Of a stretch of DNA of 64,000 nucleotides, positions 7,715-16,542 are shown piece by piece; within the stretch, counting starts at the first letter, position 1, and each line of letters begins with the position of its first letter. The position numbers and the translations under genes are program-made. The stretch is from Massilia sp. BJB1822. Lineage in GTDB: Bacteria; Pseudomonadota; Gammaproteobacteria; Burkholderiales; Burkholderiaceae_D. The stretch spans positions 124,001-188,000 of the forward strand of contig NZ_JABWEB010000004.1 in the NCBI RefSeq assembly GCF_013369485.1. The letters are read 5' to 3'. Under the pieces are notes generated by a model. That model saw only the letters and a program-made list of their open reading frames with translations. It made no database searches and was not told where the DNA came from.

Positions 7715-8401
7715 ATGCTGAAGTCTGCTGCCTTGCCTCTCTTGCTTTCCCTTGTTGCTAGTGCTGCCGGGGCGGCTCAGCTGACCGAAATGGAGACGCG
7801 CTGGCTGGGCGCTTCTGCATCGGTGCTGTCGTATGCGAAGCAGCTCAAGCTGCCGGTCGATATCGTGGTGCAGCCGGAGGCGGGGCCGAATGATGTGCCG
7901 CTGGCGATGGGCTTTGCGGACGGCCGTTGCAAGCTGGTTTTGTCGATGCGCGGCAATCCGCAGGCGGAGGCTGTGCTGGCGGGCGTGCCGTCCGATCAGC
8001 AAGCCTTGCTGATCGAGGCGATGGCGGCGCATGAGATCGGCCATTGCTGGCGCTATGCCGAAGGTGTCTGGCATGCGCTGCCGGCCGGCTTTGTGGAAGC
8101 GCCCGAGGATGCTTCCACGCCCGAGCTGCGCAAGCTGGCGCGCGAGCTGCGCGATACGCGCCGCGAGGAAGGCTTCTCCGATCTGCTGGCGCTGGCTTGG
8201 ACGCAACGTCAGCATCCGGCGCAATACGCGGTCGTGCATGCCTGGCTGCTGCGGCTGCGCAGCGAACAACCCACCGAATATGGCTCGCACGATACGCGTG
8301 CATGGCTGAAGCTGGCTCCTGATGGCCAGGTTTTTGCGGCCGGCCAAACTCCCTTCGAACAGGCGCGCGCCTTGTGGAGCAAGGGACTGTTGAGCGATTG
8401 A
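7715..8401 (+). CDS. Secreted HExxH zinc-peptidase-like protein of unknown family
   Basis: 228 residues from the ATG at 7715, chosen because it follows TTGGAG and begins a clean signal peptide (MLKSAALPLLLSLVASAAGA); an in-frame ATG at 7670 gives a poor N-terminus. The mature part has HEIGHCWRYAEG with HExxH at residues 106-110 and a downstream acidic element RREEGFSDLLALAW that could provide the third zinc ligand. I do not recognise a named family. It follows the M49-like peptidase but is separated from it by repeat R3, so co-transcription is uncertain. Confidence 0.7.
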   Translation: MLKSAALPLLLSLVASAAGAAQLTEMETRWLGASASVLSYAKQLKLPVDIVVQPEAGPNDVPLAMGFADGRCKLVLSMRGNPQAEAVLAGVPSDQQALLIEAMAAHEIGHCWRYAEGVWHALPAGFVEAPEDASTPELRKLARELRDTRREEGFSDLLALAWTQRQHPAQYAVVHAWLLRLRSEQPTEYGSHDTRAWLKLAPDGQVFAAGQTPFEQARALWSKGLLSD

Positions 8402-8489
8402 TTCCCCCGCATATGTACGGTCGCGCACAGAGCGATTCAACGCGACAGCGTTTAATCGCTCTTGCCTATCAACCGAAAGGGGACACATC

Positions 8490-9164
8490 ATGAAAAAACT
8501 CGCATTGATCACCCTGGCCATGATGGCCAGCGCAAGTATTGCAGTTGCTCAGAATGCCGATAGCTCTGCCTATAAGGCCGCGCACGATAAAGCCACCAGC
8601 GACTACAAGGCCGCCAAGGATAGATGCAGTGACACCTTGAGCGGCAACGCCAAGGATGTTTGCCAGGAAGAGGCGAAAGTGGCCCGCGCCCGTGCTGAAT
8701 CCGATGCCGTGGCTCATCACAAAAACAATAAGCGCGATCTGGAGAAAGCCCATAAAAAAGTTGCGGAGGCCGAGTATGACCTGGCCAAGGAAAAATGCGA
8801 TGACTTGAGCGGCGATGCCAAATCGGCCTGCGTCAGCCAGGCGAAAAGCGTGAGGGATACCTCGCTGGCTTCGATCAAATCCGGCAGCTACAGCACCACG
8901 GCCGCCGTGGCCGATACCATGCGCGAGAAAACCGCCGATGCCGGCGAGGCGATGTCGGACTCGGTGATCACCGCCAAAGTGAAAGCCGATATGGCCGCCG
9001 ATTCGCATGTGAAGGCAATGGACGTTCACGTTGAAACGCAAAAAGGCGTGGTGACGCTGAGCGGCTTCGTGCCAAGCAAGGCTGAAGCTGACCGCGCCGT
9101 GCAGCTGGCGCGCGGCGTGAAAGGCGTGAATGAAGTGAAAAGCGCGATTCAGATCAAGAAGTAA
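8490..9164 (+). CDS. Periplasmic BON-domain protein with Cys-loop repeats
   Basis: 224 residues: signal peptide (to about residue 21), a helical middle and one C-terminal BON domain from about residue 150 (SDSVITAKVKADM, GVVTLSGFVPSKAEADRA, VNEVKSAIQIKK). BON domains occur in osmotically induced periplasmic proteins such as OsmY. The middle contains two related loops, CSDTLSGNAKDVC (Cys46/Cys58) and CDDLSGDAKSAC (Cys103/Cys114), set in Lys/Ala-rich helices (AYKAAHDKATSDYKAAKD). These look like a duplicated disulfide-closed unit. An envelope-stress role is inferred. A GC-rich stem-loop follows the stop. Confidence 0.85.
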   Translation: MKKLALITLAMMASASIAVAQNADSSAYKAAHDKATSDYKAAKDRCSDTLSGNAKDVCQEEAKVARARAESDAVAHHKNNKRDLEKAHKKVAEAEYDLAKEKCDDLSGDAKSACVSQAKSVRDTSLASIKSGSYSTTAAVADTMREKTADAGEAMSDSVITAKVKADMAADSHVKAMDVHVETQKGVVTLSGFVPSKAEADRAVQLARGVKGVNEVKSAIQIKK

Positions 9165-9186
9165 TGCCGCTGTGATGCGGTAAACG

Positions 9187-9214
9187 CGGCCCGCCTTGCG
9201 CGGGCCGTTTTCAT
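9187..9214 (+). terminator. Intrinsic terminator after BON gene
   Basis: CGGCCCGC and GCGGGCCG arms around a short CTTGC loop, followed by TTTTC. It lies about 22 bases after the stop at 9164 and just before the convergent lipoprotein gene. Confidence 0.75.
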
Positions 9215-9221
9215 TCGCCCA

Positions 9222-9656
9222 TCAAGATGGGCATTGTTCGGCTTTTTCTCTGCGCGCCGATGGTTCGCTGGCGAAGTGGCCTTTCTCGCCGCGGCTGACG
9301 ATGGTGGCCGCGCAGCCGCCGCCATTGTCCTGGAACAGAATGTAGTAGTCCTTGCCCGGTTCCGCCACGAAGCTGAGCGGGATGGTGCATTTGCGGCCAT
9401 AGCCCAGTCCCAGCGAGGAGGCGCCTGCCTCGACCCAGAGCCGGGTGTTGGCCGGGATCGTAGTCGCGTTGCCGTTATGTTCCACCGATGTTTTGGGACA
9501 GCGCGCTTCGCTGGTCAGATATACGAAAGCCGGTTTGCCTTCGCCCACGCGCAGGGTGGCGGTGGGCGCCCCCTCCTCGGGATGGTATTCATAGCTTTTG
9601 CCGACGCATCCGGACAGCAGCGCCAGGCTGAGGGCGCAAATGGTGAAGAGTTTCAT
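9222..9656 (-). CDS. Small lipoprotein of unknown function
   Basis: 144 residues when started at the ATG complementary to 9654-9656, giving the lipoprotein signal MKLFTICALSLALLSGC with Cys17 as the lipidated residue; longer in-frame starts destroy the signal. The mature part is beta-rich (ATLRVGEGKPAFVYL, KDYYILFQDNGGGCAATIV) with three further cysteines that could form disulfides. I do not recognise the family. It has its own AT-rich upstream region and converges with the BON gene. Confidence 0.7.
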   Translation of the reverse strand: MKLFTICALSLALLSGCVGKSYEYHPEEGAPTATLRVGEGKPAFVYLTSEARCPKTSVEHNGNATTIPANTRLWVEAGASSLGLGYGRKCTIPLSFVAEPGKDYYILFQDNGGGCAATIVSRGEKGHFASEPSARREKAEQCPS

Positions 9657-9777
9657 TGTGCTTGTTTCCGCTGGCCCTTGCACAGGCCAACAAGTGCATC
9701 CATGAAACAAATTTTAACATGCGCTAATAAACTATAAACACTTGGTGTATAAAAGAAAGTTTTGTTGTTATTTGTTA

Positions 9778-9814
9778 AAACGGCCCCGGAGGCTTGCGCA
9801 TCCGGGGCCGTTTC
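9778..9814 (-). terminator. Intrinsic terminator after S9 peptidase gene
   Basis: Perfect CGGCCCCGGA / TCCGGGGCCG stem with a 10-base loop. On the minus strand it is followed by TTTTAAC, 18 bases past the peptidase stop. Confidence 0.85.
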
Positions 9815-9831
9815 AGTAGGAGAGGCTGGTT

Positions 9832-11958
9832 TTACTTCAGGTACTTGGCGAGCCAGCCGTGCACCTCGTTATAGAAATAGCGGCTGTTCTCGCCCTTGAG
9901 AATCCAGTGGTTCTCGTCGGGGAAGACCACCAGCTTGCTCGGCACGTTCAGGCGCTGCTGGGCGGCGAAGTTCATCAGCGCGTTGTTGATGGGGACGCGG
10001 TAATCGAGTTCGCCGATGGTGATCAGGATCGGCGTTTTGAAGCCGGTGCCTTTCTCGTGGTTCCCGCCTTGCATGATGGGGCTTTGCTCGCGCCATACCG
10101 GCAGATTGCTCCATACCGGGCCGCCGCTGTTGACTTCGCGGCCATACACGCTGTCGCTGGTGCCCCACTGCATGATCAGGTCCATCTCGCCGGCATGCGA
10201 GACGATGGCCTTGTAGCGCGTGGTGGTGGCTTGCAGCCAGTTGGCCAGGTGGCCGCCGTAGCTGGCGCCGCCGGCGGCCAGTTTGTCGCCGTCGATGAAG
10301 GCGTATTTTTTGACCGCTTCATCCACCGCCTGGTTCACATCGTCGCCCGGACCTTTGAGCGGGTCGAACTGGATGGCGCGCGCGAATTCCTCGCCATAGC
10401 CGGTGGAACCTTTGTAGTCGGTCAGCAGCACCACATAGCCTGGCTTGGCCAGCAGGTGGTAGTTCCAGCGCAGGACAAAGCCGTCGCGCCACATATTGTG
10501 GGCGCCGCCGTGGATCACGGAGAACAGCGGGTACTTCTTGCCTGGATCGAAGCCGGCTGGCTTGATGAGCATATTGTGGACCTGACGTCCGTCGGCGGCC
10601 TTGAACCAGAAGTGCTCGGGAGCCTGCCAGTCGATGGCGCCGGCCTTCTCCACATTGAAGGAGGTCAGGCGCTTCGGCGTGCCGTTGAAGGCGTAGATTT
10701 CCGGCGGATTGACCGAGGACTCCCACACGCCGACCATGGCCTTGCCGCCCGCGTTGAGGGAGTTAATGACGCCGGTCGGCAGGGACGTTTCCTGGCGCTG
10801 CTCGCCGCCGGCGTAATTCATCGAATGCAGCTGCTCCAGCCCTGCGTGCTCGTAGGTGAAGTAGATGCGCTTGCCATCCGAGGGCAGGGCGATGCGGGAG
10901 ATGGAGCGGTCCAGCGTGGCGCTCAGAATCTTCGGCTGGGGATTGAGCAGCGGCCAGGCGAAGCTGGCGAGACGGGTCAGATCGTAGACCTTGCCTTGCG
11001 CTTCTTCTTGCGTCAGCGTCAGCAGGGTTTTGCCGTCGGGGGAGAATTTCAGGCCGTGGTAGCTGCGCGTGTCCTTGGTCAGTTGCTGCGGCTCGCCGCC
11101 GCTCAGCGGCAGCGCATAGATCTGGGTGAAGCTGGAGGCGCGCGCCGCTTCGTCGCGGTTGGTGGAGGCGGCGAAGACGATGGACTTGCCGTCCGGCGCC
11201 CAGACCGCATCCAGCGATTGTCCTTCGTCGCCCTGCGAGCCGCCGAAGCCCGGCAGGTCGGCCAGCTTGCTGCCGCTGAGCAGGTCGCGCGGCTTGGCCT
11301 CGGACTCTGCGTTCATCACAAACAGGCGGGCCTTTTTGTCGTCCAGCCATTTGTCGAAGAAGCGCGGCGGGAAGGATTCGTAGGCGCGGGCGCTGTATTT
11401 GCGGTCCTTGCGTTCCTTGGCGGCTTTTTTCACCGCTTCCTCGTCGGCGGTGCCGGGATAGACGTCGCTGATGAAGAGGATCTGTTTGCCGTCCGGGCTG
11501 TACTTGGGCTGGCGCGCGCCCAGGGTCAGCGTGGTCAGGCGCTGCGCTTCGCCGCCGGCGGCGATGTCGATGCGGTAGATCTGGCCAGCCTCGTCGCCAT
11601 CGCGCTTGGCGACAAAGATCAGGTGCTTGCTGTCGGGCGACCAGTTCAAGGCGCCTTCGCCGCCTTTGCTGAAGGTCAGGCGGCGCGCCGGCGTATCGTC
11701 GTTCAGGGATTTGATCCACAGATCGGACCATTGTTCCTTGCTGTCGTAGGCGCTGTCGGTGACGGAGAAGACCGCCCACTTGCCGTCCGGGCTGGGTTGC
11801 GGCGCGCCGACGCGCTTCATCAGCCACACGTCTTCGTGGGTGATGGCGTGTTTGGCGATGGCCTTGGCCGGCGCGGCGTCGGCGGCGTGGGCGGCCGGCA
11901 GGGCGGCGCCCAGGATCAGCAAGGCGGTGAGGGGATGCAGCAGGCGGGATGATTTCAT
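9832..11958 (-). CDS. Secreted S9-family prolyl oligopeptidase / acyl-peptide hydrolase
   Basis: 708 residues with a signal peptide (ALLILGAALPAAHAAD). Residues about 45-430 are a WD40/TolB-like propeller with repeated motifs such as SPDGKWAVFS, YSPDGKQILFIS and FSPDGKTLLTLT. The C-terminal alpha/beta-hydrolase domain carries the catalytic triad in family order: Ser566 (GGASYGGH), Asp652 (GELDYRVP) and His684 (DENHW). It cleaves short peptides, probably in the periplasm as part of peptide scavenging. It is a single gene with its own terminator at 9778-9814 and a divergent neighbour region shared with the P450 end. Confidence 0.93.
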   Translation of the reverse strand: MKSSRLLHPLTALLILGAALPAAHAADAAPAKAIAKHAITHEDVWLMKRVGAPQPSPDGKWAVFSVTDSAYDSKEQWSDLWIKSLNDDTPARRLTFSKGGEGALNWSPDSKHLIFVAKRDGDEAGQIYRIDIAAGGEAQRLTTLTLGARQPKYSPDGKQILFISDVYPGTADEEAVKKAAKERKDRKYSARAYESFPPRFFDKWLDDKKARLFVMNAESEAKPRDLLSGSKLADLPGFGGSQGDEGQSLDAVWAPDGKSIVFAASTNRDEAARASSFTQIYALPLSGGEPQQLTKDTRSYHGLKFSPDGKTLLTLTQEEAQGKVYDLTRLASFAWPLLNPQPKILSATLDRSISRIALPSDGKRIYFTYEHAGLEQLHSMNYAGGEQRQETSLPTGVINSLNAGGKAMVGVWESSVNPPEIYAFNGTPKRLTSFNVEKAGAIDWQAPEHFWFKAADGRQVHNMLIKPAGFDPGKKYPLFSVIHGGAHNMWRDGFVLRWNYHLLAKPGYVVLLTDYKGSTGYGEEFARAIQFDPLKGPGDDVNQAVDEAVKKYAFIDGDKLAAGGASYGGHLANWLQATTTRYKAIVSHAGEMDLIMQWGTSDSVYGREVNSGGPVWSNLPVWREQSPIMQGGNHEKGTGFKTPILITIGELDYRVPINNALMNFAAQQRLNVPSKLVVFPDENHWILKGENSRYFYNEVHGWLAKYLK

Positions 11959-12043
11959 TGTGCGGCTCTGATGGTGGCTCGAAGCGCATGATAGTGGCCA
12001 AAAGCGCTGTTACTGTCAATCGGCCCGCCTTTCAATTTACATT

Positions 12044-13513
12044 TCAATACATGGGCCGCTGCGCCGGCTGGCCGCGTTCCTTGAGCCGCATGCGCAACTG
12101 GCCTGGCCCCATCACGAAGCCGAGGATTTCGCTGACCTCGCCTTGCGCGTCCGGCTTCACCGCATCGACCGACAGGATATCGAAGCGGCCCAGCAAGGCG
12201 GCAATGGCGACCTTGATCTCCAGCAGGGAGAGGTAGCGGCCGGGGCATAGGCGCGGGCCGCCGCCGAAGGGCATGCCGAGCTGCCTGGGCGCATCCGGTT
12301 GCAGCCAGCGCTCCGGCAGAAACTCGCTGGCTTTGCGCACGTATTCCTCGTCCATGCTTTCGCGCCGCAGCACGCACCAGACCACGGTGTTGGCCGGCAC
12401 CTGCACGTCGCCGATGACGGTGTCGCGGATGCTTTCCAGCGGCATGAAAGGGGCGGGCGGCTTGAGGCGGATGGCCTCGTGGGCGCAAGCTTCCACATAG
12501 TCCAGCGCATCCATTTGCTCGATGGTGAAGGCGGCGGGATCGGGCGCGATGCGCCTCACCTCTTCCTGCGCCTTGCGCAGCGCTTCGGGATGGCGGCCAA
12601 ACAGCCAGATCAGCCATGCCAGCGCGCTGGCGGTGGTGTCCTCGCCTGCCATCAGCATGGTCGAGACATTGCCGATCACCGTGCTGTCGTCGATGCCGCT
12701 GCCTTCCTGGTCGGCCGCCGCCAGCATGGCTTCCAGCATATTGCTGGGACGCTCCGCCAATGCCGGATTCTCGCGCAGACGTTGGCGCGAACCGGCGATA
12801 AAGCCGTCCACCGCCGCCCGCAGCGCCTGGATGCTGTGGTCTACGCGCCGGTCGGCGGGCAGCTTCACATAGCGCCAGTAAGGGAAGGGGAACATCGAGC
12901 GCCAGGAAGCTGCGTTCAATATCCGTTCGATATGCTGCTGAATCAGGTCGTCGCCGTTCTCGATGGTGTTCACTTCGGTGCCGAAAGCCAGGCCGGCGAT
13001 CACGTCCACCGTGTAGCGTTTCAGGTCGCTGTTCAGCTCTATCGGCTGGCCGGCTTGCGCGGCGCGCAGCCAGCGCGCCTGCAGACGCGCGCCGACGCGC
13101 GCCAGCAGCGGAAAGTAGGCTTTGACCGCGTGCGGCGCCAATGCCTGCATCACCATGCGCCGCTGGTTCTTCCAGTCCGCGCCTTCGGCCAGGAAGATGC
13201 CGCGTTCCCCGCCCATTTCGTCGCTGACGCGCGCCATCACGGAAGGGCGGCGGAAACCGTCCGGGCGGTCGCGCAGAATGGCGTTGATGAGTTCATGGTC
13301 GGCCACCACCAGCGCCGTGGTGCGTCCCAGACGGATGGTGAACAGCGGGCCATGGATGGCGGCCCAGGCTTCCACATCGCGGTGGATGCGTTCGGCGCGT
13401 ACCTGCAGGGCGTTGCCCAGCAGCGGCAGGCCGCGTGGGCGGGGCAACTGGTCCAGACGGCGCAGGGTGCGGTCAGGCGCGTGCGCGGCGGGGTTCAGCA
13501 CTGATTCGGTCAT
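12044..13513 (-). CDS. Cytochrome P450
   Basis: 489 residues from the ATG complementary to 13511-13513 (MTESVLNPAAH); this start gives the normal proline-rich lead-in LPRPRGLPLLGN. The diagnostic motifs are present: I-helix AGEDTTASALAW with the oxygen-activating Asp-Thr, K-helix EAIR within HEAIRLKPP, and heme loop FGGGPRLCPGRY with ligand Cys423. It should be a soluble heme monooxygenase. No ferredoxin or reductase gene is nearby, so redox partners must be encoded elsewhere. It is divergent from an AraC regulator that may control it. The substrate is unknown. Confidence 0.93.
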   Translation of the reverse strand: MTESVLNPAAHAPDRTLRRLDQLPRPRGLPLLGNALQVRAERIHRDVEAWAAIHGPLFTIRLGRTTALVVADHELINAILRDRPDGFRRPSVMARVSDEMGGERGIFLAEGADWKNQRRMVMQALAPHAVKAYFPLLARVGARLQARWLRAAQAGQPIELNSDLKRYTVDVIAGLAFGTEVNTIENGDDLIQQHIERILNAASWRSMFPFPYWRYVKLPADRRVDHSIQALRAAVDGFIAGSRQRLRENPALAERPSNMLEAMLAAADQEGSGIDDSTVIGNVSTMLMAGEDTTASALAWLIWLFGRHPEALRKAQEEVRRIAPDPAAFTIEQMDALDYVEACAHEAIRLKPPAPFMPLESIRDTVIGDVQVPANTVVWCVLRRESMDEEYVRKASEFLPERWLQPDAPRQLGMPFGGGPRLCPGRYLSLLEIKVAIAALLGRFDILSVDAVKPDAQGEVSEILGFVMGPGQLRMRLKERGQPAQRPMY

Positions 13514-13640
13514 GGCTTCCTCATTCTTTGCAATCGTTACGGCCATTCTCGCGCCGGTGCGGCTGGCCGGTCTTGAAGATTTGCGACATGGCCGTTTGCC
13601 CGCTGCGCTACAATCCGGGGCATTCCATCTGGAGACTTCG

Positions 13641-14492
13641 ATGCCGGCAGCCAGTCCCGATACCCGTCTAGTGGCGCCCAGCCTTGCGCTGGCTTCCTGC
13701 ATCCGCGCCATTGTGCTGCGCAATACCTTGCAGCGTCCGCCGATGGCGGAGCGCGACCGGTTGAACCACCATCCGGCCACGCCCTTTTGCAGCATTTACT
13801 GGCTGTTCGAAGGCGATGCGCGGATTCTCGAGCCGGTGCTCGATCCGAGTCCGGTGGCCGCCGCCGGTTCGGCGATTTTCTGCGGGCCGCAGTTGCAGCC
13901 CACTGTCAGCTTCAATTCCGGGCCGGTGCACTTCATGACGATCCTGTTTTTTCCCGACGCCTGGCACCGGCTGACGGGCATGGATATGAACGACCAGATG
14001 AACCGCCTGGCGGATGTGAACGAGGCGCTGCATGCGGACTGGCAGGATCTCTCGCGACAGGTGCTGGCGGCGTCCGATGACGAGGCGCGCATTGCTCTGA
14101 TCGAAGCCTTCCTGGAGCCGCGCTGGCGTGCAGCGCGCAGCGGCAGCGGGGATGGCTTGATGGCGGATTGGGTGAACCGTCTTGGTGCCCAGGCCGCAGC
14201 CGCCGGCATCGGCCGCAGCATGCGCATGGTGGAGCGCCGCGTGCGCGAATGGGCGGGGCGTCCCTTGCGCACCCTGCGCCGCATGCGCCGCGCCGAGCAG
14301 TCTTTTCTGGAAGCGCGCAGCGATTTCCTGGACGGGCGGGTGTCGCTCAGCGATGTGGCGGCGCGCGGCGGCTATGCCGACCAGGCGCATATGAGCCGCG
14401 AGGCGCGCGAAATCACCGGCATCAGCCCCAGCGAACTGCTGCGCCGCATCCGCGAGGAAGAGAGCTACTGGATGTACCGCATCTGGTCCTAG
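13641..14492 (+). CDS. AraC-family transcriptional regulator
   Basis: 283 residues from the ATG at 13641, preceded by GGAGACTTCG; the longer open frame upstream overlaps the P450 start and is unlikely. The C-terminal helix-turn-helix region reads SLSDVAARGGYADQAHMSREAREITGISP, a good second HTH of the family, and FLEARSDFLDG precedes it. The N-terminal half (PFCSIYWLFEGDARIL, GPQLQPTVSFNSGPV) looks like the cupin-type sensory domain of the AraC subgroup found near oxidoreductases. A TACAAT box at 13609-13614 is a candidate -10. Its stop overlaps that of the convergent histidine kinase. Confidence 0.88.
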   Translation: MPAASPDTRLVAPSLALASCIRAIVLRNTLQRPPMAERDRLNHHPATPFCSIYWLFEGDARILEPVLDPSPVAAAGSAIFCGPQLQPTVSFNSGPVHFMTILFFPDAWHRLTGMDMNDQMNRLADVNEALHADWQDLSRQVLAASDDEARIALIEAFLEPRWRAARSGSGDGLMADWVNRLGAQAAAAGIGRSMRMVERRVREWAGRPLRTLRRMRRAEQSFLEARSDFLDGRVSLSDVAARGGYADQAHMSREAREITGISPSELLRRIREEESYWMYRIWS

Positions 14493-15862
14493 GCGGCCTG
14501 CAGCACGCTGAACTCGACCATTACCGTCAAGCCTTGTCCCTGCAAGCCATCGGTCAAGGTGATGGTCGCGCCGTTGCGTGCCGCGGCCTGTCGCGCGATG
14601 GCCAGTCCCAGGCCACTGCCCGGCTGCTGCTGGCCCGGCAGGCGGAAGAAGCGTTCGAATACCTTGTCGCGCAGGGAGGCCGGTATGCCAGCCCCCTGGT
14701 CGCTGACGGTCAGGCGGATATGCTGCCCATCGTTCTGCAAACTGAGCGTGACGCGCGCTTTGTCGGGCGAGTACTTGATGGCGTTGTCGATGATATTGTC
14801 CAGCAGCGAAGCGGCCGATTCGCGGTGCAGAAGCAAAGGACAGGGCGTGGCGGCATCCAGTTCGATCTCGATGCCGCGCTGCATCGCCACCGGCGCGGCC
14901 TGGGCCAGGCGGTCGCGCAGGAAGCGGGCCAGGTCCATCTCCAGCATGGCGCCGTCTTCCTGATCGCTGCGGGCGCGTTCCAGCGCCAGGAGCTGGTGCA
15001 CGGTATGCGGGGCGCGCGCCACGCCCTGGCGCAGGCCGGCGTCGGCTTCCTGCAGGCGCCGCAAATCGTCCTGCTGATTCAGCAGGAGGTGGGCGTTGAG
15101 CTGGATTACGGAGAGTGGTGTTTTCAGCTCGTGCGCGGCATCGGTGAGAAATTCCTTATCGCGTTCGACGCGGGCGATCAGGCGCTCCATCAGGCTGTTG
15201 ACCGAGGCGACTAGCGGCGACAGCTCGCGGTAGGGCGATGGCGGCAGCGGCGACAGATCGCTGGCCGAACGTTCCTCGATGGCGCTGACGATGCGGCTTA
15301 CCGGCTGCAAGCCGCGCCGCACGATGATCCATGCCGGTAGAATCAGGAAGGGCAGGCTGTAAAGCAGGGGCGCCAGATAGTAGCTGGCGCCCGCGCCGGT
15401 AAACAGCCAGCGGCTATCGTGCATGGCGTCGCGCCGCACGGTGATGCCGGTGGCCGGATCGCTGGCGCTGAAACTGACCCAGTGATCGCCCAGCGTGCCA
15501 CCGTTCTGCTGCGGCACTCCCACGCCGGACGGCAGATAGTATTGCGAGAGATGGATGCGCTGCTTTCCCTGCCAGACTTGCAGCAGCGCCGGGCGCGGCA
15601 TCCGGTTCATTTCCTTGATAGTGGAGCGGCGCAGCTCCTCGATGCCCTCCGCGGCGCGCGCCATTTCCTCCGGCTTGCCGGAGAGCGCCACCATGTTCAG
15701 CAGGATCTGTTTGGCCAGTCCCTTGTTTTCGGCATCCGTATTGCGCGCCTGGACCACGGTATTGTCGTAAATTGCCATGGCGACGATGACCAGCCAGATT
15801 GCCAGCATCACCAGCAGCAGGCCGCCCAGCAGGCGCTGGAAGAGGGATTTGGGCGCTTTCAT
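14489..15862 (-). CDS. Membrane sensor histidine kinase (QseC/PmrB type)
   Basis: 457 residues. The first membrane helix is near residues 10-35 (LLGGLLLVMLAIWLVIV), followed by a periplasmic loop of about 130 residues, a second helix, HAMP (RRGLQPVSRIVSAIEER), a dimerisation domain with phospho-acceptor His244 in DAAHELKTPLS, and an ATPase domain with DNAIKYS, DQGAGIP and GSGLGLAIA. The start overlaps the stop of the response regulator by four bases (ATGA), so the two are translationally coupled. The signal sensed is unknown. Confidence 0.92.
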   Translation of the reverse strand: MKAPKSLFQRLLGGLLLVMLAIWLVIVAMAIYDNTVVQARNTDAENKGLAKQILLNMVALSGKPEEMARAAEGIEELRRSTIKEMNRMPRPALLQVWQGKQRIHLSQYYLPSGVGVPQQNGGTLGDHWVSFSASDPATGITVRRDAMHDSRWLFTGAGASYYLAPLLYSLPFLILPAWIIVRRGLQPVSRIVSAIEERSASDLSPLPPSPYRELSPLVASVNSLMERLIARVERDKEFLTDAAHELKTPLSVIQLNAHLLLNQQDDLRRLQEADAGLRQGVARAPHTVHQLLALERARSDQEDGAMLEMDLARFLRDRLAQAAPVAMQRGIEIELDAATPCPLLLHRESAASLLDNIIDNAIKYSPDKARVTLSLQNDGQHIRLTVSDQGAGIPASLRDKVFERFFRLPGQQQPGSGLGLAIARQAAARNGATITLTDGLQGQGLTVMVEFSVLQAA

Positions 15863-16509
15863 TGCTGGATCATGTAGCCGACGCCGCGCACGGTGCGGAT
15901 GCGGCGTTCGCCGATCTTCTTGCGCAGATTGGAGATATGCACGTCGAGCGTCTGGCTCTCGCTGCAGTTGAGGGCGCGGTCTTCCAGCTCGCCGCGCGTG
16001 ACCACGCGGTCGGATTTTTGCAGCAGCGCGAGCAGGATGCTGAATTCGGTGCGCGACACCGGCACCGCGCGCCCGGCGCAATTGATCGCCATGCGCTTCT
16101 CGTCCAGCTGCAGTTCGCCGCAATGCCAGACGCCGGTGCTGCTGCCGCCTTGCACGCGGCGCAGCACGGCGCGCAGGCGGGCCAGCAGTTCGGGGATGTC
16201 GAAAGGCTTGATCAGGTAATCGTCGGCGCCCAGGCCGAAGCCGTTCAAGCGGTCTTCCAGGCTGTCGCGCGAGGTAATCAGCAGAATCGGCAGCTCCACG
16301 CCGCTGGCGCGCGCATGGCGCAGCAGATCGATGCCGTCGCCGTCGGGCAGGCCGAGATCGAGCAGCATAGCGTCCGGCTCCGCCTCGGTCAGCAGGCGGC
16401 GCGCATCGGCCGCCATGCGCACCCACACCACGCTGAAGCCTTCGCCCTGTAGCACGGACTGAAGGGCGCGGCCCAATTCCAGATCGTCTTCCACCAGCAG
16501 GATTTTCAT
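15859..16509 (-). CDS. OmpR-family response regulator (QseB/PmrA type)
   Basis: 216 residues from the ATG complementary to 16507-16509 (MKILLVEDDLELG); longer frames upstream run through the operator region. The receiver has the acidic pair Asp8-Asp9, phospho-acceptor Asp51 (LLDLGLPDGDG), Thr/Ser near LLITSRD and Lys in DYLIKPFD. The C-terminal winged helix reads TRGELEDRALNCSESQTLDVHISNLRKKIG, close to QseB and PmrA. It is first in an operon with the kinase. Four phased CTGAA-type half-sites lie directly upstream (16543-16580), suggesting autoregulation and control of the divergent propeller gene. Confidence 0.93.
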   Translation of the reverse strand: MKILLVEDDLELGRALQSVLQGEGFSVVWVRMAADARRLLTEAEPDAMLLDLGLPDGDGIDLLRHARASGVELPILLITSRDSLEDRLNGFGLGADDYLIKPFDIPELLARLRAVLRRVQGGSSTGVWHCGELQLDEKRMAINCAGRAVPVSRTEFSILLALLQKSDRVVTRGELEDRALNCSESQTLDVHISNLRKKIGERRIRTVRGVGYMIQQ

Positions 16510-16542
16510 GCCGAAGAGTGTAGCAGCCCCTTGCTTGAGCGG

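Noticed and set aside
9859..11952. Plus-strand open frame (697 codons) opposite the S9 peptidase
   Set aside because: The S9 frame has a signal peptide, propeller repeats and a full catalytic triad; the opposite frame has low-complexity Gly/Ala/Val/Gln composition and no motifs.
12299..13504. Plus-strand open frame opposite the P450
   Set aside because: Shadow of the P450 coding frame; His/Gln/Arg-rich with no recognisable domain.
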